Shown: positions 17,387-26,425 of the stretch, in pieces
How positions within the stretch are numbered: the stretch's first letter is position 1
Layout of the letters: the number at the start of each line of letters is the position of its first letter
Source: Candidatus Gastranaerophilales bacterium
GTDB lineage: Bacteria; Cyanobacteriota; Vampirovibrionia; Gastranaerophilales; Gastranaerophilaceae
NCBI GenBank assembly: GCA_944325145.1
Contig: CALYDL010000001.1
Location: 1-64,000 of the forward strand
Length of the DNA: 64,000 bases
Reading direction: 5' to 3'
Translations under genes and position numbers: made by a program
The notes under the pieces: model-generated
Databases searched by the model: none
Seen by the model: only the letters and a program-made list of their open reading frames with translations
What the model was told of the DNA's origin: nothing

Positions 17387-18706
17387 GTGGAAACACTACA
17401 TGCGTTTATTCAGCAAAATGCCGTTATGGCAAGCGCAATAATTTTAGTAGTCGCATACATTTTTATTGCATGGGAAAAAATTTCAAAAGTAACAGTTGCG
17501 CTTTTAGGCGCGTCATTAACTTTATTTTTGGGTTTATTATCATCAGACAAAAAACCCGATGATTTAGTTCATTATTTTGCAAATTACATTGATTTCAACG
17601 TAATTTTCCTTTTGGTTTCAATGATGATTATAGTTCACATTTCAGCAAGTTCAGGCGTATTCAGATGGCTTGCAAATGAAATTTTAAAATTAACAAAAGG
17701 CAAACCAAAACTTGTTTTATTTGCTCTTGCTGTTTTCACGGCAGTTGCAAGTGCATTTTTAGATAACGTTACAACAGTTATTCTTGTTATGCCTGTTACG
17801 TTTGCAGCTTGCAAAAAACTGGATGTTAACCCGATTCCTTTTTTAATAACAGAAATTTTGTGTTCAAATATAGGCGGCACATCAACCTTAATTGGTGACC
17901 CTCCAAACATTATTATAGGTTCTGCAGCAGGCTTTTCTTTTATGGATTTTGTAAAAGAATTAACGGGCATTGTTGTTGCCATAATGCTTGTAGCAATTGC
18001 TATTATGATTTTTGTATTCAGAAAACAATTGAAAAGCACGCCTGAAAAAATGGCAGAAGTTGCACAAATTGATAATTCAAATTCAATTACAAGCAAAACT
18101 CTTGCAATTCGCTCAGTAATTGTTTTGGCACTTGTAATTTTAGGCTTTGTAACTCACGATATCACACACATTCCAACATATCTTGTTGCAATGATGGGTG
18201 CCAGCTTCTTATTAATTTTTGAAAAACCGCACAAAATTTTAATGGATGTTGAATGGAATACAATTTTCTTCTTCATTGGTTTATTTATAATTATTGGTGG
18301 TCTAGAAGCTTCCGGCGGTATAGATTTAATGGCAAAATGGCTGCTTGATGTTGCAAACGGTTCAAAAGAAATTATGGCAATGATTATCCTTTGGGCTTCA
18401 GGTATTTTATCGGGAATTATTGATAATATTCCGTACACCGCAACAATGGCGCCAATGCTTGCAACTATTCAAACAATTGAAGGTGCTGAGTATACTCGCC
18501 CTCTATGGTGGTGTTTATCATTAGGCGCATGCTTAGGCGGCAACATGACAATAATTGGTGCTGCGGCAAATGTTATTGTTTGTGAAACCGCAAACAAAGA
18601 CGGCTTTAAAATTTCATTTATGGAATATTTAAAATATGGTGTTACAATAACATTAGTTTCATTATTAATGAGCACCATCTATATTTATTTAAGATTTTTA
18701 AGATAA
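17387..18706 (+). CDS. ArsB/NhaD-type ion transporter
   Basis: A 439-residue polytopic membrane protein with roughly 11-12 hydrophobic segments. The signature SAFLDNVTTVILVMP near residue 124 and SNIGGTSTLIGDPPNI near 161 place it in the ion transporter superfamily of ArsB, NhaD and SLC13-like carriers. A mirrored SGIIDNIPYTATMAP sits in the second half. The substrate is unresolved. It starts at GTG 17387 with an AGGGAGG ribosome site. Its stop abuts the ruvB ATG, so the two are co-transcribed from the promoter at 17324. Confidence 0.88.
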   Translation: METLHAFIQQNAVMASAIILVVAYIFIAWEKISKVTVALLGASLTLFLGLLSSDKKPDDLVHYFANYIDFNVIFLLVSMMIIVHISASSGVFRWLANEILKLTKGKPKLVLFALAVFTAVASAFLDNVTTVILVMPVTFAACKKLDVNPIPFLITEILCSNIGGTSTLIGDPPNIIIGSAAGFSFMDFVKELTGIVVAIMLVAIAIMIFVFRKQLKSTPEKMAEVAQIDNSNSITSKTLAIRSVIVLALVILGFVTHDITHIPTYLVAMMGASFLLIFEKPHKILMDVEWNTIFFFIGLFIIIGGLEASGGIDLMAKWLLDVANGSKEIMAMIILWASGILSGIIDNIPYTATMAPMLATIQTIEGAEYTRPLWWCLSLGACLGGNMTIIGAAANVIVCETANKDGFKISFMEYLKYGVTITLVSLLMSTIYIYLRFLR

Positions 18707-19786
18707 ATGATTTTAAACGACAACGACAACAAGAATAATAAAGAAAATTTCAAGCCGCTTCAAAAACCACTGGAATTTGAGGCGGCTGAAATTGAATTTG
18801 ACCGCTCCTATGATAAAAATATTCGTCCAAAAACTTTTGACGATTATATTGGGCAAACTTCAATTAAAGAAACCTTAAAAATTACAATTGAAGCTGCTAA
18901 AAAAAGAAATGTTCAATTAGACCACATTTTATTATATGGCCCCCCAGGGCTTGGGAAAACGACATTAGCAAACATTGTGGCAAATGAATGCAAAGTTAAT
19001 ATAAAAATAACTTCAGCCCCGGCACTGGAGCGCCCAAGAGATATAATAGGCATTTTAATGAGCTTAAAAGAGGGCGAAATTCTTTTTATAGATGAAATTC
19101 ACCGTTTAAATAAAATAGCGGAAGAAATTTTATATCCTGCAATGGAAGATTTCACGCTCGACCTTACAACAGGAAAAAGCCAAACCGTTAAAACAATGCG
19201 AGTTCCACTGCAAAAATTCACTCTTATTGGTGCAACAACAAAAGCAGGGGCGCTATCAGGCCCCCTAAGAGACAGGTTTGGTGTAATTCACAGGCTTGAA
19301 TTTTATACAATTGATGAATTAAAACAAGTTGTAAAAAGAAGCGCCAAAATACTTAATCTTAAAATAGATGAAGAAGGCGCACTTGAAATTGCCAAAAGAA
19401 GCCGCCAAACACCAAGGATTGCAAACAGGTTAATTAAACGTGCAGGCGATTGGGCGCTTGTTAAAGGGAACGGCACAATTACAAAAAAAGATGCAAATGA
19501 CGCCCTAAATGCTCTCAACATTGATGAAAAAGGGCTTGATACAACAGACAGAGAACTTTTAAAATTAATAATAAATAATTATGATGGCGGCCCTGTTGGA
19601 ATTGAAACCTTAGCTGTTGCGCTTGGCGAAGATATAAGAACAATAGAAGATGTTATTGAACCTTATCTCTTGCAATCGGGCTTTTTAAAGCGCACACAAA
19701 GGGGCAGAATGGTAACAGACGTTGCATATAACCACTTAGGGATTAAAAATATAAACAAAAACGGGCAAATCGGGCTTTTTAATTAA
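18707..19786 (+). CDS. Holliday junction branch migration helicase RuvB
   Basis: An AAA+ motor that works with RuvA and RuvC in recombination repair. It is 359 residues, with Walker [12 protein letters not shown] near residue 80, Walker [10 protein letters not shown], sensor [18 protein letters not shown] and the C-terminal winged helix ending [12 protein letters not shown]. It begins directly after the transporter stop, without its own ribosome site. It overlaps the convergent HDOD gene by 8 bases. ruvA and ruvC are not in the window. Confidence 0.97.
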   Translation: MILNDNDNKNNKENFKPLQKPLEFEAAEIEFDRSYDKNIRPKTFDDYIGQTSIKETLKITIEAAKKRNVQLDHILLYGPPGLGKTTLANIVANECKVNIKITSAPALERPRDIIGILMSLKEGEILFIDEIHRLNKIAEEILYPAMEDFTLDLTTGKSQTVKTMRVPLQKFTLIGATTKAGALSGPLRDRFGVIHRLEFYTIDELKQVVKRSAKILNLKIDEEGALEIAKRSRQTPRIANRLIKRAGDWALVKGNGTITKKDANDALNALNIDEKGLDTTDRELLKLIINNYDGGPVGIETLAVALGEDIRTIEDVIEPYLLQSGFLKRTQRGRMVTDVAYNHLGIKNINKNGQIGLFN

Positions 19787-20600
19787 TATCCAAAATTTCA
19801 TAATAAGGAATTAATTTTTTCATGCTTCCCATTGAATACGGCATAATTTGTGTTTTTGAAAGCTGCATATATTGAAAAACTTTTTGGCTTTCTATTGTTA
19901 ATTTATTATTTTTATGCGCTAAAATATCTGCTAAATAAATAATTGAAGCAGCTTGAGGAAGCATTGCATCCAGTGGAAAATGATGATACCTGATTGAATC
20001 TGTCACAACAATGGGCAAATTCCAACATCTGCAAATATATTCGCTGATATCAGCATGGCAATATCCAAATTCGGCAACTTCTTCTTCTTGAGTATAAATT
20101 TTTACTTCGTTTCTGTCTTCAATTGAAGTTATCAAATATTTTGAGCCAAATTTATTTTTCATTGCAATTTTGCCTATATCATGCAAAAAACCCAATAAAA
20201 AAGCATCATGGGGGTTAATAAGTTTAAATTGCGCTGCAATATCTTTTGAATAATAAGCGGTTAATAAGGAATATTTGAATAATTCAACACATTCTGCTTC
20301 TTGAAAAACAGGGAACAAAGAAAATGCCAATACAACATTTTTAAATTTGTGCAGCCCCATTAAAGAAACACCCTTATTAACAGAAATATACCCTGATTTT
20401 GAAGGGTTTAAAACCTGATTAATATAGGTAAAAATTCTTGATGAAAGCAGGGGGTCAGCTAATAAAATATTCGCATAAGAATTTTTTGAAATGTTCAATT
20501 CACGGGTAAGTTCAATAAACTTAGCCATAACAGGCGGCAATTCAGGCAAACAGCCCAAAAAATCCTGTTCAATTGAATTGTTCACAAATTCTTTTTGCAT
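19779..20600 (-). CDS. HDOD domain protein
   Basis: A 273-residue protein with a single HDOD domain, a helical relative of HD phosphohydrolases usually found in signalling proteins. [16 protein letters not shown] and [16 protein letters not shown] are the typical opening. It also keeps an HD-type HDIGK ([14 protein letters not shown] near residue 147), so catalytic activity is not excluded. It is the last gene of the wecG-ftsE-ftsX unit, 3 bases after ftsX. A link to division is inference. Confidence 0.88.
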   Translation of the reverse strand: MQKEFVNNSIEQDFLGCLPELPPVMAKFIELTRELNISKNSYANILLADPLLSSRIFTYINQVLNPSKSGYISVNKGVSLMGLHKFKNVVLAFSLFPVFQEAECVELFKYSLLTAYYSKDIAAQFKLINPHDAFLLGFLHDIGKIAMKNKFGSKYLITSIEDRNEVKIYTQEEEVAEFGYCHADISEYICRCWNLPIVVTDSIRYHHFPLDAMLPQAASIIYLADILAHKNNKLTIESQKVFQYMQLSKTQIMPYSMGSMKKLIPYYEILDIN

Positions 20601-20603
20601 AAA

Positions 20604-21518
20604 CTAAACTTTCAAATGCTTTTTAATACACATCAAGCTGCCGCCTGCAGAAAAAATAATGCCGACAGCAAGAACAGACAGTATAACAATTTGTTGAGCA
20701 AAAAGAAAAGAAGGAATCATGAAAAATTCATGCACCTTATACAAATACCCTTGCACAACATTTATAGGAAATATTGCAATTATTGCGCCCAAAAAGCCAT
20801 AAATTGCCCCTTGCAAAACAAGCGGAAATTTAATATACCAATTAGAAACACCCATAAGGCGCATAATTTCAATTTCTTCTTTTCTTGATTGTATTACAAG
20901 CTGAATTGTATTATTTATAATTGTTATCGTTAACAAGCAAGCCACAATAACAACAAGGAAAGTAACCGTGTGAGAAACTTTGTTTAATGTTTGGAATTTT
21001 TTAACCCAGTCTTTTGCATAGCCTGTGTCTGAAACACCATCAACATGCTTAACTCGAACAAGAACATCATCCAGATTGTTAATCATATCCACTTTCACAT
21101 GCAAAGTGTCAGGAAGCGGATTTTCAACATCGGGCACATCAATTTCATTTTTAAGATCAGCCCATGCTTTTTGTTTTGATATAAACTTAACTTCCTTAAC
21201 ATGTTCGATTTTTTTAATTCTTGAAATAACAGCGCTGCTATCTGCATTTGGAGCAAGATATGCTGAAATTTGAAGTGTTCCGCCAAGTTCATTTACAATG
21301 CTTTGCAAAGAAAGAGATGACCTGAAAAGTGCGCCGAATATTGTTAAAATTGCAGCCATTGTAGTTACAATTGCAATATTTATAAGCCCTGTTTGTTGAA
21401 TACCTTTAAAGGTTTCAATCAACATGCGATACATAATTCTAACATCTGTCAGCCAATCTTTTGGAATATGAGATTTAACTTTTTGTTTTATTCTGTTTCT
21501 TGTTTGTCCGTTAGCCAT
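20604..21518 (-). CDS. Cell division protein FtsX
   Basis: The membrane partner of FtsE, which transmits ATPase cycles to peptidoglycan hydrolases at the septum. It is 304 residues, with a basic cytoplasmic N-terminus and four membrane segments: one near residue 40-60, then three in the C-terminal half. A periplasmic domain lies between TM1 and TM2. I chose ATG 21518, which overlaps the ftsE stop by 8 bases and has AGG upstream. An earlier in-frame codon would extend into ftsE by a further 27 bases. Confidence 0.95.
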   Translation of the reverse strand: MANGQTRNRIKQKVKSHIPKDWLTDVRIMYRMLIETFKGIQQTGLINIAIVTTMAAILTIFGALFRSSLSLQSIVNELGGTLQISAYLAPNADSSAVISRIKKIEHVKEVKFISKQKAWADLKNEIDVPDVENPLPDTLHVKVDMINNLDDVLVRVKHVDGVSDTGYAKDWVKKFQTLNKVSHTVTFLVVIVACLLTITIINNTIQLVIQSRKEEIEIMRLMGVSNWYIKFPLVLQGAIYGFLGAIIAIFPINVVQGYLYKVHEFFMIPSFLFAQQIVILSVLAVGIIFSAGGSLMCIKKHLKV

Positions 21519-22185
21519 AAGTACCTGCCTGTACGTCTTTAACAATTTGACCGTCGCACAATGTAATTACCCTTTTTCTAAAATAATCAACCATTGTGTG
21601 GTCATGGGTTGAAACTAAAATGGTAATGCCCCTTTGGTTAACCTGATCTAAAATTTCCATAACTTCCATAGAGTTTTTAGGGTCAAGATTTCCTGTGGGT
21701 TCATCTGCAATTAATAATGGCGGGCCGTTTACAATGGCACGTGCAATTGAAACTCTTTGCTGTTCACCGCCTGATAATTCAGATGGCTTTGATTTAGCTT
21801 TATGCTCTAAACCAACCACCTTAAGCGCGCCATAAACCCTTGCTTCAATTTCACGGGAAGAAATTCCCAAAGTTCTTATAACATAGGCAATGTTGTCATA
21901 AACTGTGTGATTTTGAAGAAGTTTAAAATCTTGAAAAACAATCCCCATGCACCTTCTTAGGTTTGGAATTTTGTTTGGGTGCAAGTTTGCAATGTTTATG
22001 CCGCCAATTATAACTTGCCCCCTAGTTGGTTTTTCTTCCATATATAAAAGCTTCATTAATGTTGATTTTCCGGCACCCGAAGGCCCCGTTAAGAAAACAA
22101 ATTCCCCCGGTTTTATGTGAAGGTTAACATTATACAAAGCGGGCTTATTTTTATACTGTTTTATAACATCTTTTAAAATTATCAT
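21511..22185 (-). CDS. Cell division ATP-binding protein FtsE
   Basis: A 224-residue ABC ATPase. Walker A is GPSGAGKST, the Q-loop is in FQDFKLL, the signature is LSGGEQQR and Walker B is LLIADEPTGNLD. Pairing with ftsX and its length identify it as FtsE rather than a generic ABC subunit. It lies 27 bases after the wecG/tagA-like gene. Confidence 0.96.
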   Translation of the reverse strand: MIILKDVIKQYKNKPALYNVNLHIKPGEFVFLTGPSGAGKSTLMKLLYMEEKPTRGQVIIGGINIANLHPNKIPNLRRCMGIVFQDFKLLQNHTVYDNIAYVIRTLGISSREIEARVYGALKVVGLEHKAKSKPSELSGGEQQRVSIARAIVNGPPLLIADEPTGNLDPKNSMEVMEILDQVNQRGITILVSTHDHTMVDYFRKRVITLCDGQIVKDVQAGTYG

Positions 22186-22212
22186 ACTTAAAAAAGCAAC
22201 CCTTTACTTGCA

Positions 22213-22944
22213 CTAATCCTTGTTTATCACACTATCAATTATACTTTGAAAAAAGAATATTGGCAAAGTCGGAAATATTCTTTTAAATCTTTCAGGCTGT
22301 TTTATTGTTCTATAAAGCCATTCTAAACCAAGTTTTCTGTAAATTTCAGGTGCCAATTGAACCTTTCCGGATAAAACATCAAAAGTACCGCCAACACCAA
22401 TCATAACGATTCCTTTTGCTTGTTTTTTTAATTCGGATATAAAAAATTCTTGTTTGGGAGAACCCATTGCGCAGAGCAAAAATTTTGCGCCTGAATTAAT
22501 TACATCTTTAATTATTGGGTCAAAATCGCTGAAATAACCGTCATGAGAATAAACAATATCAATATTTTCATATTTATTTTTCAAATTTTGAACAACAAGC
22601 TCTAAAATTTCAGGTTTAGCACCAACAAGTGCAACTTTAAATTTTTCATCTGCGGCAATTTCAAGCATTTTTTTAGATAAATCAACGCCTGTAACTTGTT
22701 CTTGCTTAATTCCTTTCATTTTGAGAGCAATTTTTATTCCGACACCGTCAGGTGTAACAATTTCTGCATCATTAATTATTTGTTTAAGTTCAAAATTTTT
22801 CTTTGCATTTTGAATAATTTCAGGGTTAATTGTAACAACATGAAGGTTTTTTTCATCATTAATTGCACAAACAAGCGCCTTGATAACATCATCAAAGCTC
22901 ATTAAATTAACATTAAACCCCTGAACTTTTGCTTTTCTTTCCAT
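22213..22944 (-). CDS. WecG/TagA/CpsF-family glycosyltransferase
   Basis: A 243-residue GT26 enzyme. These transfer an N-acetylmannosamine-type sugar to a lipid-linked acceptor in cell-surface glycan synthesis. Family segments include VVTINPEIIQNA, TPDGVGI (catalytic aspartate region), GVDLSKKMLE, GYFSDFDPII and MGSPKQEFFI. The start has no ribosome site: a TATTAT lies 6 bases before the ATG, so the message may be leaderless. It is the first gene of the unit with ftsEX. Confidence 0.93.
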   Translation of the reverse strand: MERKAKVQGFNVNLMSFDDVIKALVCAINDEKNLHVVTINPEIIQNAKKNFELKQIINDAEIVTPDGVGIKIALKMKGIKQEQVTGVDLSKKMLEIAADEKFKVALVGAKPEILELVVQNLKNKYENIDIVYSHDGYFSDFDPIIKDVINSGAKFLLCAMGSPKQEFFISELKKQAKGIVMIGVGGTFDVLSGKVQLAPEIYRKLGLEWLYRTIKQPERFKRIFPTLPIFFFQSIIDSVINKD

Positions 22945-22950
22945 AAAATG

Positions 22951-22978
22951 ATAATAACAAATAATAGAAGGTATTCAA
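22951..22978 (-). promoter_or_regulatory. Promoter for the wecG-ftsEX-HDOD unit, leaderless type
   Basis: On the minus strand TTGAAT (22978-22973) and TATTAT (22956-22951) are 16 bases apart. The -10 ends 6 bases before the ATG at 22944, so transcription would start at or next to the start codon. Confidence 0.55.
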
Positions 22979-22996
22979 GAAAAAGTTTTTGATTAT

Positions 22997-23024
22997 TTGA
23001 CTAATACGTTTTTTTATATAGAAT
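22997..23024 (+). promoter_or_regulatory. Candidate promoter for the Gfo/Idh/MocA gene
   Basis: TTGACT at 22997-23002 and TAGAAT at 23019-23024, spacer 16. This leaves a leader of about 43 bases before the ATG at 23074. Confidence 0.55.
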
Positions 23025-23073
23025 AAAAGAAGGCAAACTGCCCATATACAATGGAATTCAAGGAAGTTTTAAA

Positions 23074-24081
23074 ATGACAAACGAAACTAAATATGTTGGA
23101 GTTATAGGTTGCGGAATTTGGGGAAAAAACATTGTAAGAAATTTTTACAGTTTAAACGCCCTAAACACAGTTTGCGACCTTGATGATGAAACTTTAAGAA
23201 AAATTAGGGAAGATTACCCCGGAACAAACACAACAAAAGATTTTAACGAAATTATTAACAATAAAAACATTAAAGCGGTTTGCGTAATAACTCCAAGCCA
23301 CACTCATTTTAACCTTGTAAAACTGGCCTTAGAGCATGGCAAGCATGTTTATGTAGAAAAGCCTATTTCAATTAAAGCGGATGAAGCTTTAAAATTAAAA
23401 GAACTTGCAGATAAAAAAGGCTTAATCTTAATGGTTGGGCACCTTCTTTTGTATCACCCTGCGGTTAACCGTTTAAAAATGCTTATTGAAGAAGGGGTTT
23501 TAGGAAACATTAAATACGTTCAATCAGACAGATTAAATATTAACTACTTTAAAAATGACAGAAGCGTTATGTGGGATTTAGCACCCCATGACGTTTCAAT
23601 GACATCTTATGTTATAGGCTCTGAACCTGAAAAAGTTATTGCAGCAACAGGCGCTTCAACCGATGGAAACAATATTTTCGATATAACACACATTACAATT
23701 AAATATAAAAATGGCGTTATAGCACAAATTTCAGACAGCTGGATTCACCCCCAAAAATATGTAAAATTAATGGTAAGGGGAGATAAAGCAAGCGCTGTTT
23801 TGGATGACACTTTGCCCGAACACAAGTTAATTGTTTTTGATAATTCAAAACCCGGTCAGCAAAATATAGAAATTCCCGATTACATTGAAATTGAACCATT
23901 AAAACTGGAATGCCAGCATTTCTTGCATTGTATAGAAACAGGCAAAACTCCTCGTTCAGATGGCGAAAACGGTTATATAACAGTAAAAACGCTTGAAGAT
24001 GCCGAAAAAATCATGTTCGGCGCCCAACGTGATAAATTAGACAATGTAGACTACGCACTGTCAAGAGCTAAAAAGCACTAG
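23074..24081 (+). CDS. Gfo/Idh/MocA-family NAD(P)-dependent oxidoreductase
   Basis: A 335-residue protein with an N-terminal Rossmann fold (GVIGCGIWGKNIVRNF, residues 9-24), the family motif HVYVEKPIS near 93 and a C-terminal alpha/beta dimer domain (MWDLAPHDVSM). Members oxidise or epimerise sugars and related polyols. The closest described group may be UDP-sugar 3-dehydrogenases, but this cannot be settled here. It diverges from the WecG-like glycosyltransferase, which weakly suggests surface glycan metabolism. An AAGGAAG ribosome site is present. Confidence 0.9.
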   Translation: MTNETKYVGVIGCGIWGKNIVRNFYSLNALNTVCDLDDETLRKIREDYPGTNTTKDFNEIINNKNIKAVCVITPSHTHFNLVKLALEHGKHVYVEKPISIKADEALKLKELADKKGLILMVGHLLLYHPAVNRLKMLIEEGVLGNIKYVQSDRLNINYFKNDRSVMWDLAPHDVSMTSYVIGSEPEKVIAATGASTDGNNIFDITHITIKYKNGVIAQISDSWIHPQKYVKLMVRGDKASAVLDDTLPEHKLIVFDNSKPGQQNIEIPDYIEIEPLKLECQHFLHCIETGKTPRSDGENGYITVKTLEDAEKIMFGAQRDKLDNVDYALSRAKKH

Positions 24082-24095
24082 TAAAAATAAAAAAT

Positions 24096-24125
24096 AAAAT
24101 GCGCCTTTAATTCAGGCGCATTTTT
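24096..24125. terminator. Bidirectional intrinsic terminator
   Basis: A perfect 11-base stem (24096-24106 and 24114-24124, core ATGCGCCT) with a 7-base loop, flanked by A and T runs. It separates the convergent Gfo/Idh/MocA and proC genes. Confidence 0.9.
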
Positions 24126-24133
24126 AATTGAAA

Positions 24134-24940
24134 CTATTTCCCCTTGCCAAGTTCAATTGCTCTTGCACAGGTTTTTTCAACGGTTTCAAAAAGAACTTTT
24201 TCAATATCAGATTCATTTAAAACCTTGTTTCCTTCAGCCGTTGTGCCATTTGGAGTGGTTACCGCCGTAATTAATTCATCAGGCGTTTTGTTTGTTTCCA
24301 TAATCATTTTAGCGGCACCCAAGGCGGTTTGGGCAGACAATTTAAGCGCAACTTTATAATCAAGCCCCAAAACTTCGCCTGCACGCGCAATTTTATCAAT
24401 AATATAATAATAAAAAGCGGGGCCTGAGCCTGAAACAGCAGTTACAGCGTTAATTTGAGTTTCATCCAATGAAATTGCAGAACCTAATTTTGAAAATAAA
24501 TCTAAAACAAATTGAAGGTCATCATCCGTTGATTTATTTCCCCTGCAAACAACGCTCATTCCTTCATTTACCATAGCAGGGGTGTTTGGCATAACACGAA
24601 TAATTCTTGAATTTGGCAGGTTATCTTCATATTTTTGAATTGTAATGCCTGCTAAAATTGAAATAATAAGTTTATCATCGGCAACATTTTCTAAATTTGA
24701 TAAAACATCATCAATAACAAAAGGTTTTGTTGCAACCAAAATGTTTGAAACATTTTTTACCAATGTCTTAACATCTGAAACAGGGTTAATTTTAAGTTCA
24801 TTAGAAATTTCTTTTAAATGCTCAAAATTAACATCATACGCATATATATCAGAAGGCTTAATAAAGCCTGAATTAATAACACCCTTGCATATAGCCGAAG
24901 CCATTTTTCCAAAACCGATAAAACCAAGATTATTTGCCAT
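24134..24940 (-). CDS. Pyrroline-5-carboxylate reductase
   Basis: The last step of proline synthesis. It is 268 residues, with an N-terminal dinucleotide site GFIGFGKMASAI, VMPNTPAMVNEGMS near residue 114, and the C-terminal P5CR signature with SGSGPAFYYYIID and TPNGTTAEGNKVL. The start at 24940 has AAGGAG upstream. It diverges from rpmH. Confidence 0.96.
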   Translation of the reverse strand: MANNLGFIGFGKMASAICKGVINSGFIKPSDIYAYDVNFEHLKEISNELKINPVSDVKTLVKNVSNILVATKPFVIDDVLSNLENVADDKLIISILAGITIQKYEDNLPNSRIIRVMPNTPAMVNEGMSVVCRGNKSTDDDLQFVLDLFSKLGSAISLDETQINAVTAVSGSGPAFYYYIIDKIARAGEVLGLDYKVALKLSAQTALGAAKMIMETNKTPDELITAVTTPNGTTAEGNKVLNESDIEKVLFETVEKTCARAIELGKGK

Positions 24941-24963
24941 AATGCTTCACTCCTTATATAAAC

Positions 24964-24992
24964 TTGACAGCAGTTTTTGTCTAATTTATCAT
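24964..24992 (+). promoter_or_regulatory. Promoter for rpmH-rnpA
   Basis: A consensus TTGACA at 24964-24969 and TATCAT at 24987-24992 with a 17-base spacer. The start would be near 24999, leaving a 36-base leader with AAGGAG before rpmH. Confidence 0.7.
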
Positions 24993-25034
24993 AATAAATA
25001 CTGTAGTAAAAATCAACATCAAGGAGTAAATATA

Positions 25035-25187
25035 ATGCGTCGCACATTAGAAGGCACAAAAAGAAAAAGACAAAAAGTTTCAGGTTTCAGAGCAAGAATG
25101 GCAACTCCTGAAGGACAAAAAACTATCAACAGACGCCGCGCTAAAGGTCGTCATAAAGTAGCTATTGTTGCAAAGAACCGTGCTTAA
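25035..25187 (+). CDS. 50S ribosomal protein L34
   Basis: A 50-residue basic protein. RRTLEGTKRKRQ, SGFRARM and KGRH match L34, and the RTLxGT opening is the form seen in cyanobacteria rather than the KRTYQPS form of E. coli. The C-terminus is a few residues longer than usual (KVAIVAKNRA). ATG 25035 has AAGGAG 9 bases upstream. A longer in-frame ORF upstream is an artefact running opposite proC. Confidence 0.97.
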   Translation: MRRTLEGTKRKRQKVSGFRARMATPEGQKTINRRRAKGRHKVAIVAKNRA

Positions 25188-25548
25188 TAAAAAAAACAGA
25201 TTAAAAACAAACTCATCATTCAAGGCAACATACTGTCAAAACAGAGTTGTGTCTGATGAGTTTTTTGTTTTATTCGCAGGAAAAAACAAACCTGAATCTG
25301 ATTATGAACCAAAAATTGGCTTTGTGGTAAGCAAAAAAACTGATAAAAGAGCGGTTGTAAGAAATAAAATTAAAAGAAGGATGAGAGAAAGCTTTAAAAT
25401 TTATTTAAAAGAAAAAGAAATTCCTTATATGAGCTTAATTTTAACCGCTAAAGAAAGCGCCAAAAATATTAATTTTGAAATTACATTAAAAAGTGTTTAC
25501 AAACTGATGGATAAAATGGCAAACAAATTTATTCAGGAGTATTATTAA
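25180..25548 (+). CDS. Ribonuclease P protein component
   Basis: RnpA assists the RNase P RNA in 5' tRNA maturation. It is 122 residues, starting MLNKKNRL and carrying the family motif RNKIKRRMRE near residue 64. I chose GTG 25180, which overlaps the rpmH stop by 8 bases and gives the normal N-terminus. The longer frame from 25165 lies inside rpmH. yidC, the usual neighbour, is 27 kb away. Confidence 0.96.
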   Translation: MLNKKNRLKTNSSFKATYCQNRVVSDEFFVLFAGKNKPESDYEPKIGFVVSKKTDKRAVVRNKIKRRMRESFKIYLKEKEIPYMSLILTAKESAKNINFEITLKSVYKLMDKMANKFIQEYY

Positions 25549-25555
25549 ATTCATA

Positions 25556-26425
25556 ATGAACGCTTTAATTGAAACATATGATATAAAGAATAATAATCAA
25601 AAGCTTCAAAAGCCAAATTTTGATACAAAAATTGGCAGAGAATTTTTAGCGTTTTACCTTCAAACAAAATTCAAACAAGTTTTAAATTTCGACAAGAAAA
25701 ATGACGAACATTTATTTTTAGAAGTTAAGAATGATTTTATCCCTAATTTTTTGAACCGCTTGGTTAATTACCCCAATATGAAAATTTTAATTGGCATTAC
25801 AGGCGAATCTGCTTCGGGCAAATCTTCAATTTGCAGCGAAATTCAAAAAATTATAACAAAATTTAATATGCCAATAACAATAATTAATGCCGATAACTAT
25901 TTTAGAGATATTTCAGATTTAATTAAAAAATACGGCACTTTTGACAATTTAAGAGACAACGGCCATGATGTAGATGCGCCCGAAAACTTTAGGCTTGAGC
26001 TTCTGGCAGAACATGCCTATAACCTTAAAAACGGCAAAGATATTAAAGCGCCAAAATATTTAACAAATGGCACAGGGGTTTCTGTTTTAAATGCAATTGA
26101 TGTAAAAACAAACAAAATTGTTGTTATTGAAGGCATGGCAACAATGTTTGAACCCGTTAAAAGTTTGTTCGATATTAAAATTTATGTTGAAACAACAAGA
26201 AAAACAAGAAGAAAAAGGTTTTTAGACAGAGCCTCTGAAAGAAACCAAGATAAAGAAAACGCTTATAAACATTGGGATTATGTTGAAAAAGCAGGCGAAA
26301 AATATATAAAACCTGCTAAAAGCTTTTCAGATATTGTTGTTAACGGCGAATGCAGCCTTGAATATTTTACTCAAGTAATTGAATTTATTAACCACATTAC
26401 AAACTGTTTTAGTGAAGCTGATTAA
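25556..26425 (+). CDS. Uridine kinase / phosphoribulokinase-family P-loop kinase
   Basis: A 289-residue protein. After an extra helical N-terminal region of about 75 residues comes GITGESASGKSS (80-91), then NADNYF near 115 and the DAPENFRLELL segment, all typical of the uridine kinase/PRK family. VVIEGMATMFEP and RTRRKRFLDRASER complete the core. Substrate assignment to uridine is likely but not proven, because the N-terminal extension is unusual. It starts 7 bases after rnpA and overlaps the convergent kinase gene by 17 bases. Confidence 0.82.
   Translation: MNALIETYDIKNNNQKLQKPNFDTKIGREFLAFYLQTKFKQVLNFDKKNDEHLFLEVKNDFIPNFLNRLVNYPNMKILIGITGESASGKSSICSEIQKIITKFNMPITIINADNYFRDISDLIKKYGTFDNLRDNGHDVDAPENFRLELLAEHAYNLKNGKDIKAPKYLTNGTGVSVLNAIDVKTNKIVVIEGMATMFEPVKSLFDIKIYVETTRKTRRKRFLDRASERNQDKENAYKHWDYVEKAGEKYIKPAKSFSDIVVNGECSLEYFTQVIEFINHITNCFSEAD

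Noticed and set aside
24645-25034. Long open frame in phase with rpmH, opposite proC
   Set aside because: It runs antisense through proC. L34 starts at 25035 with its own ribosome site and promoter.
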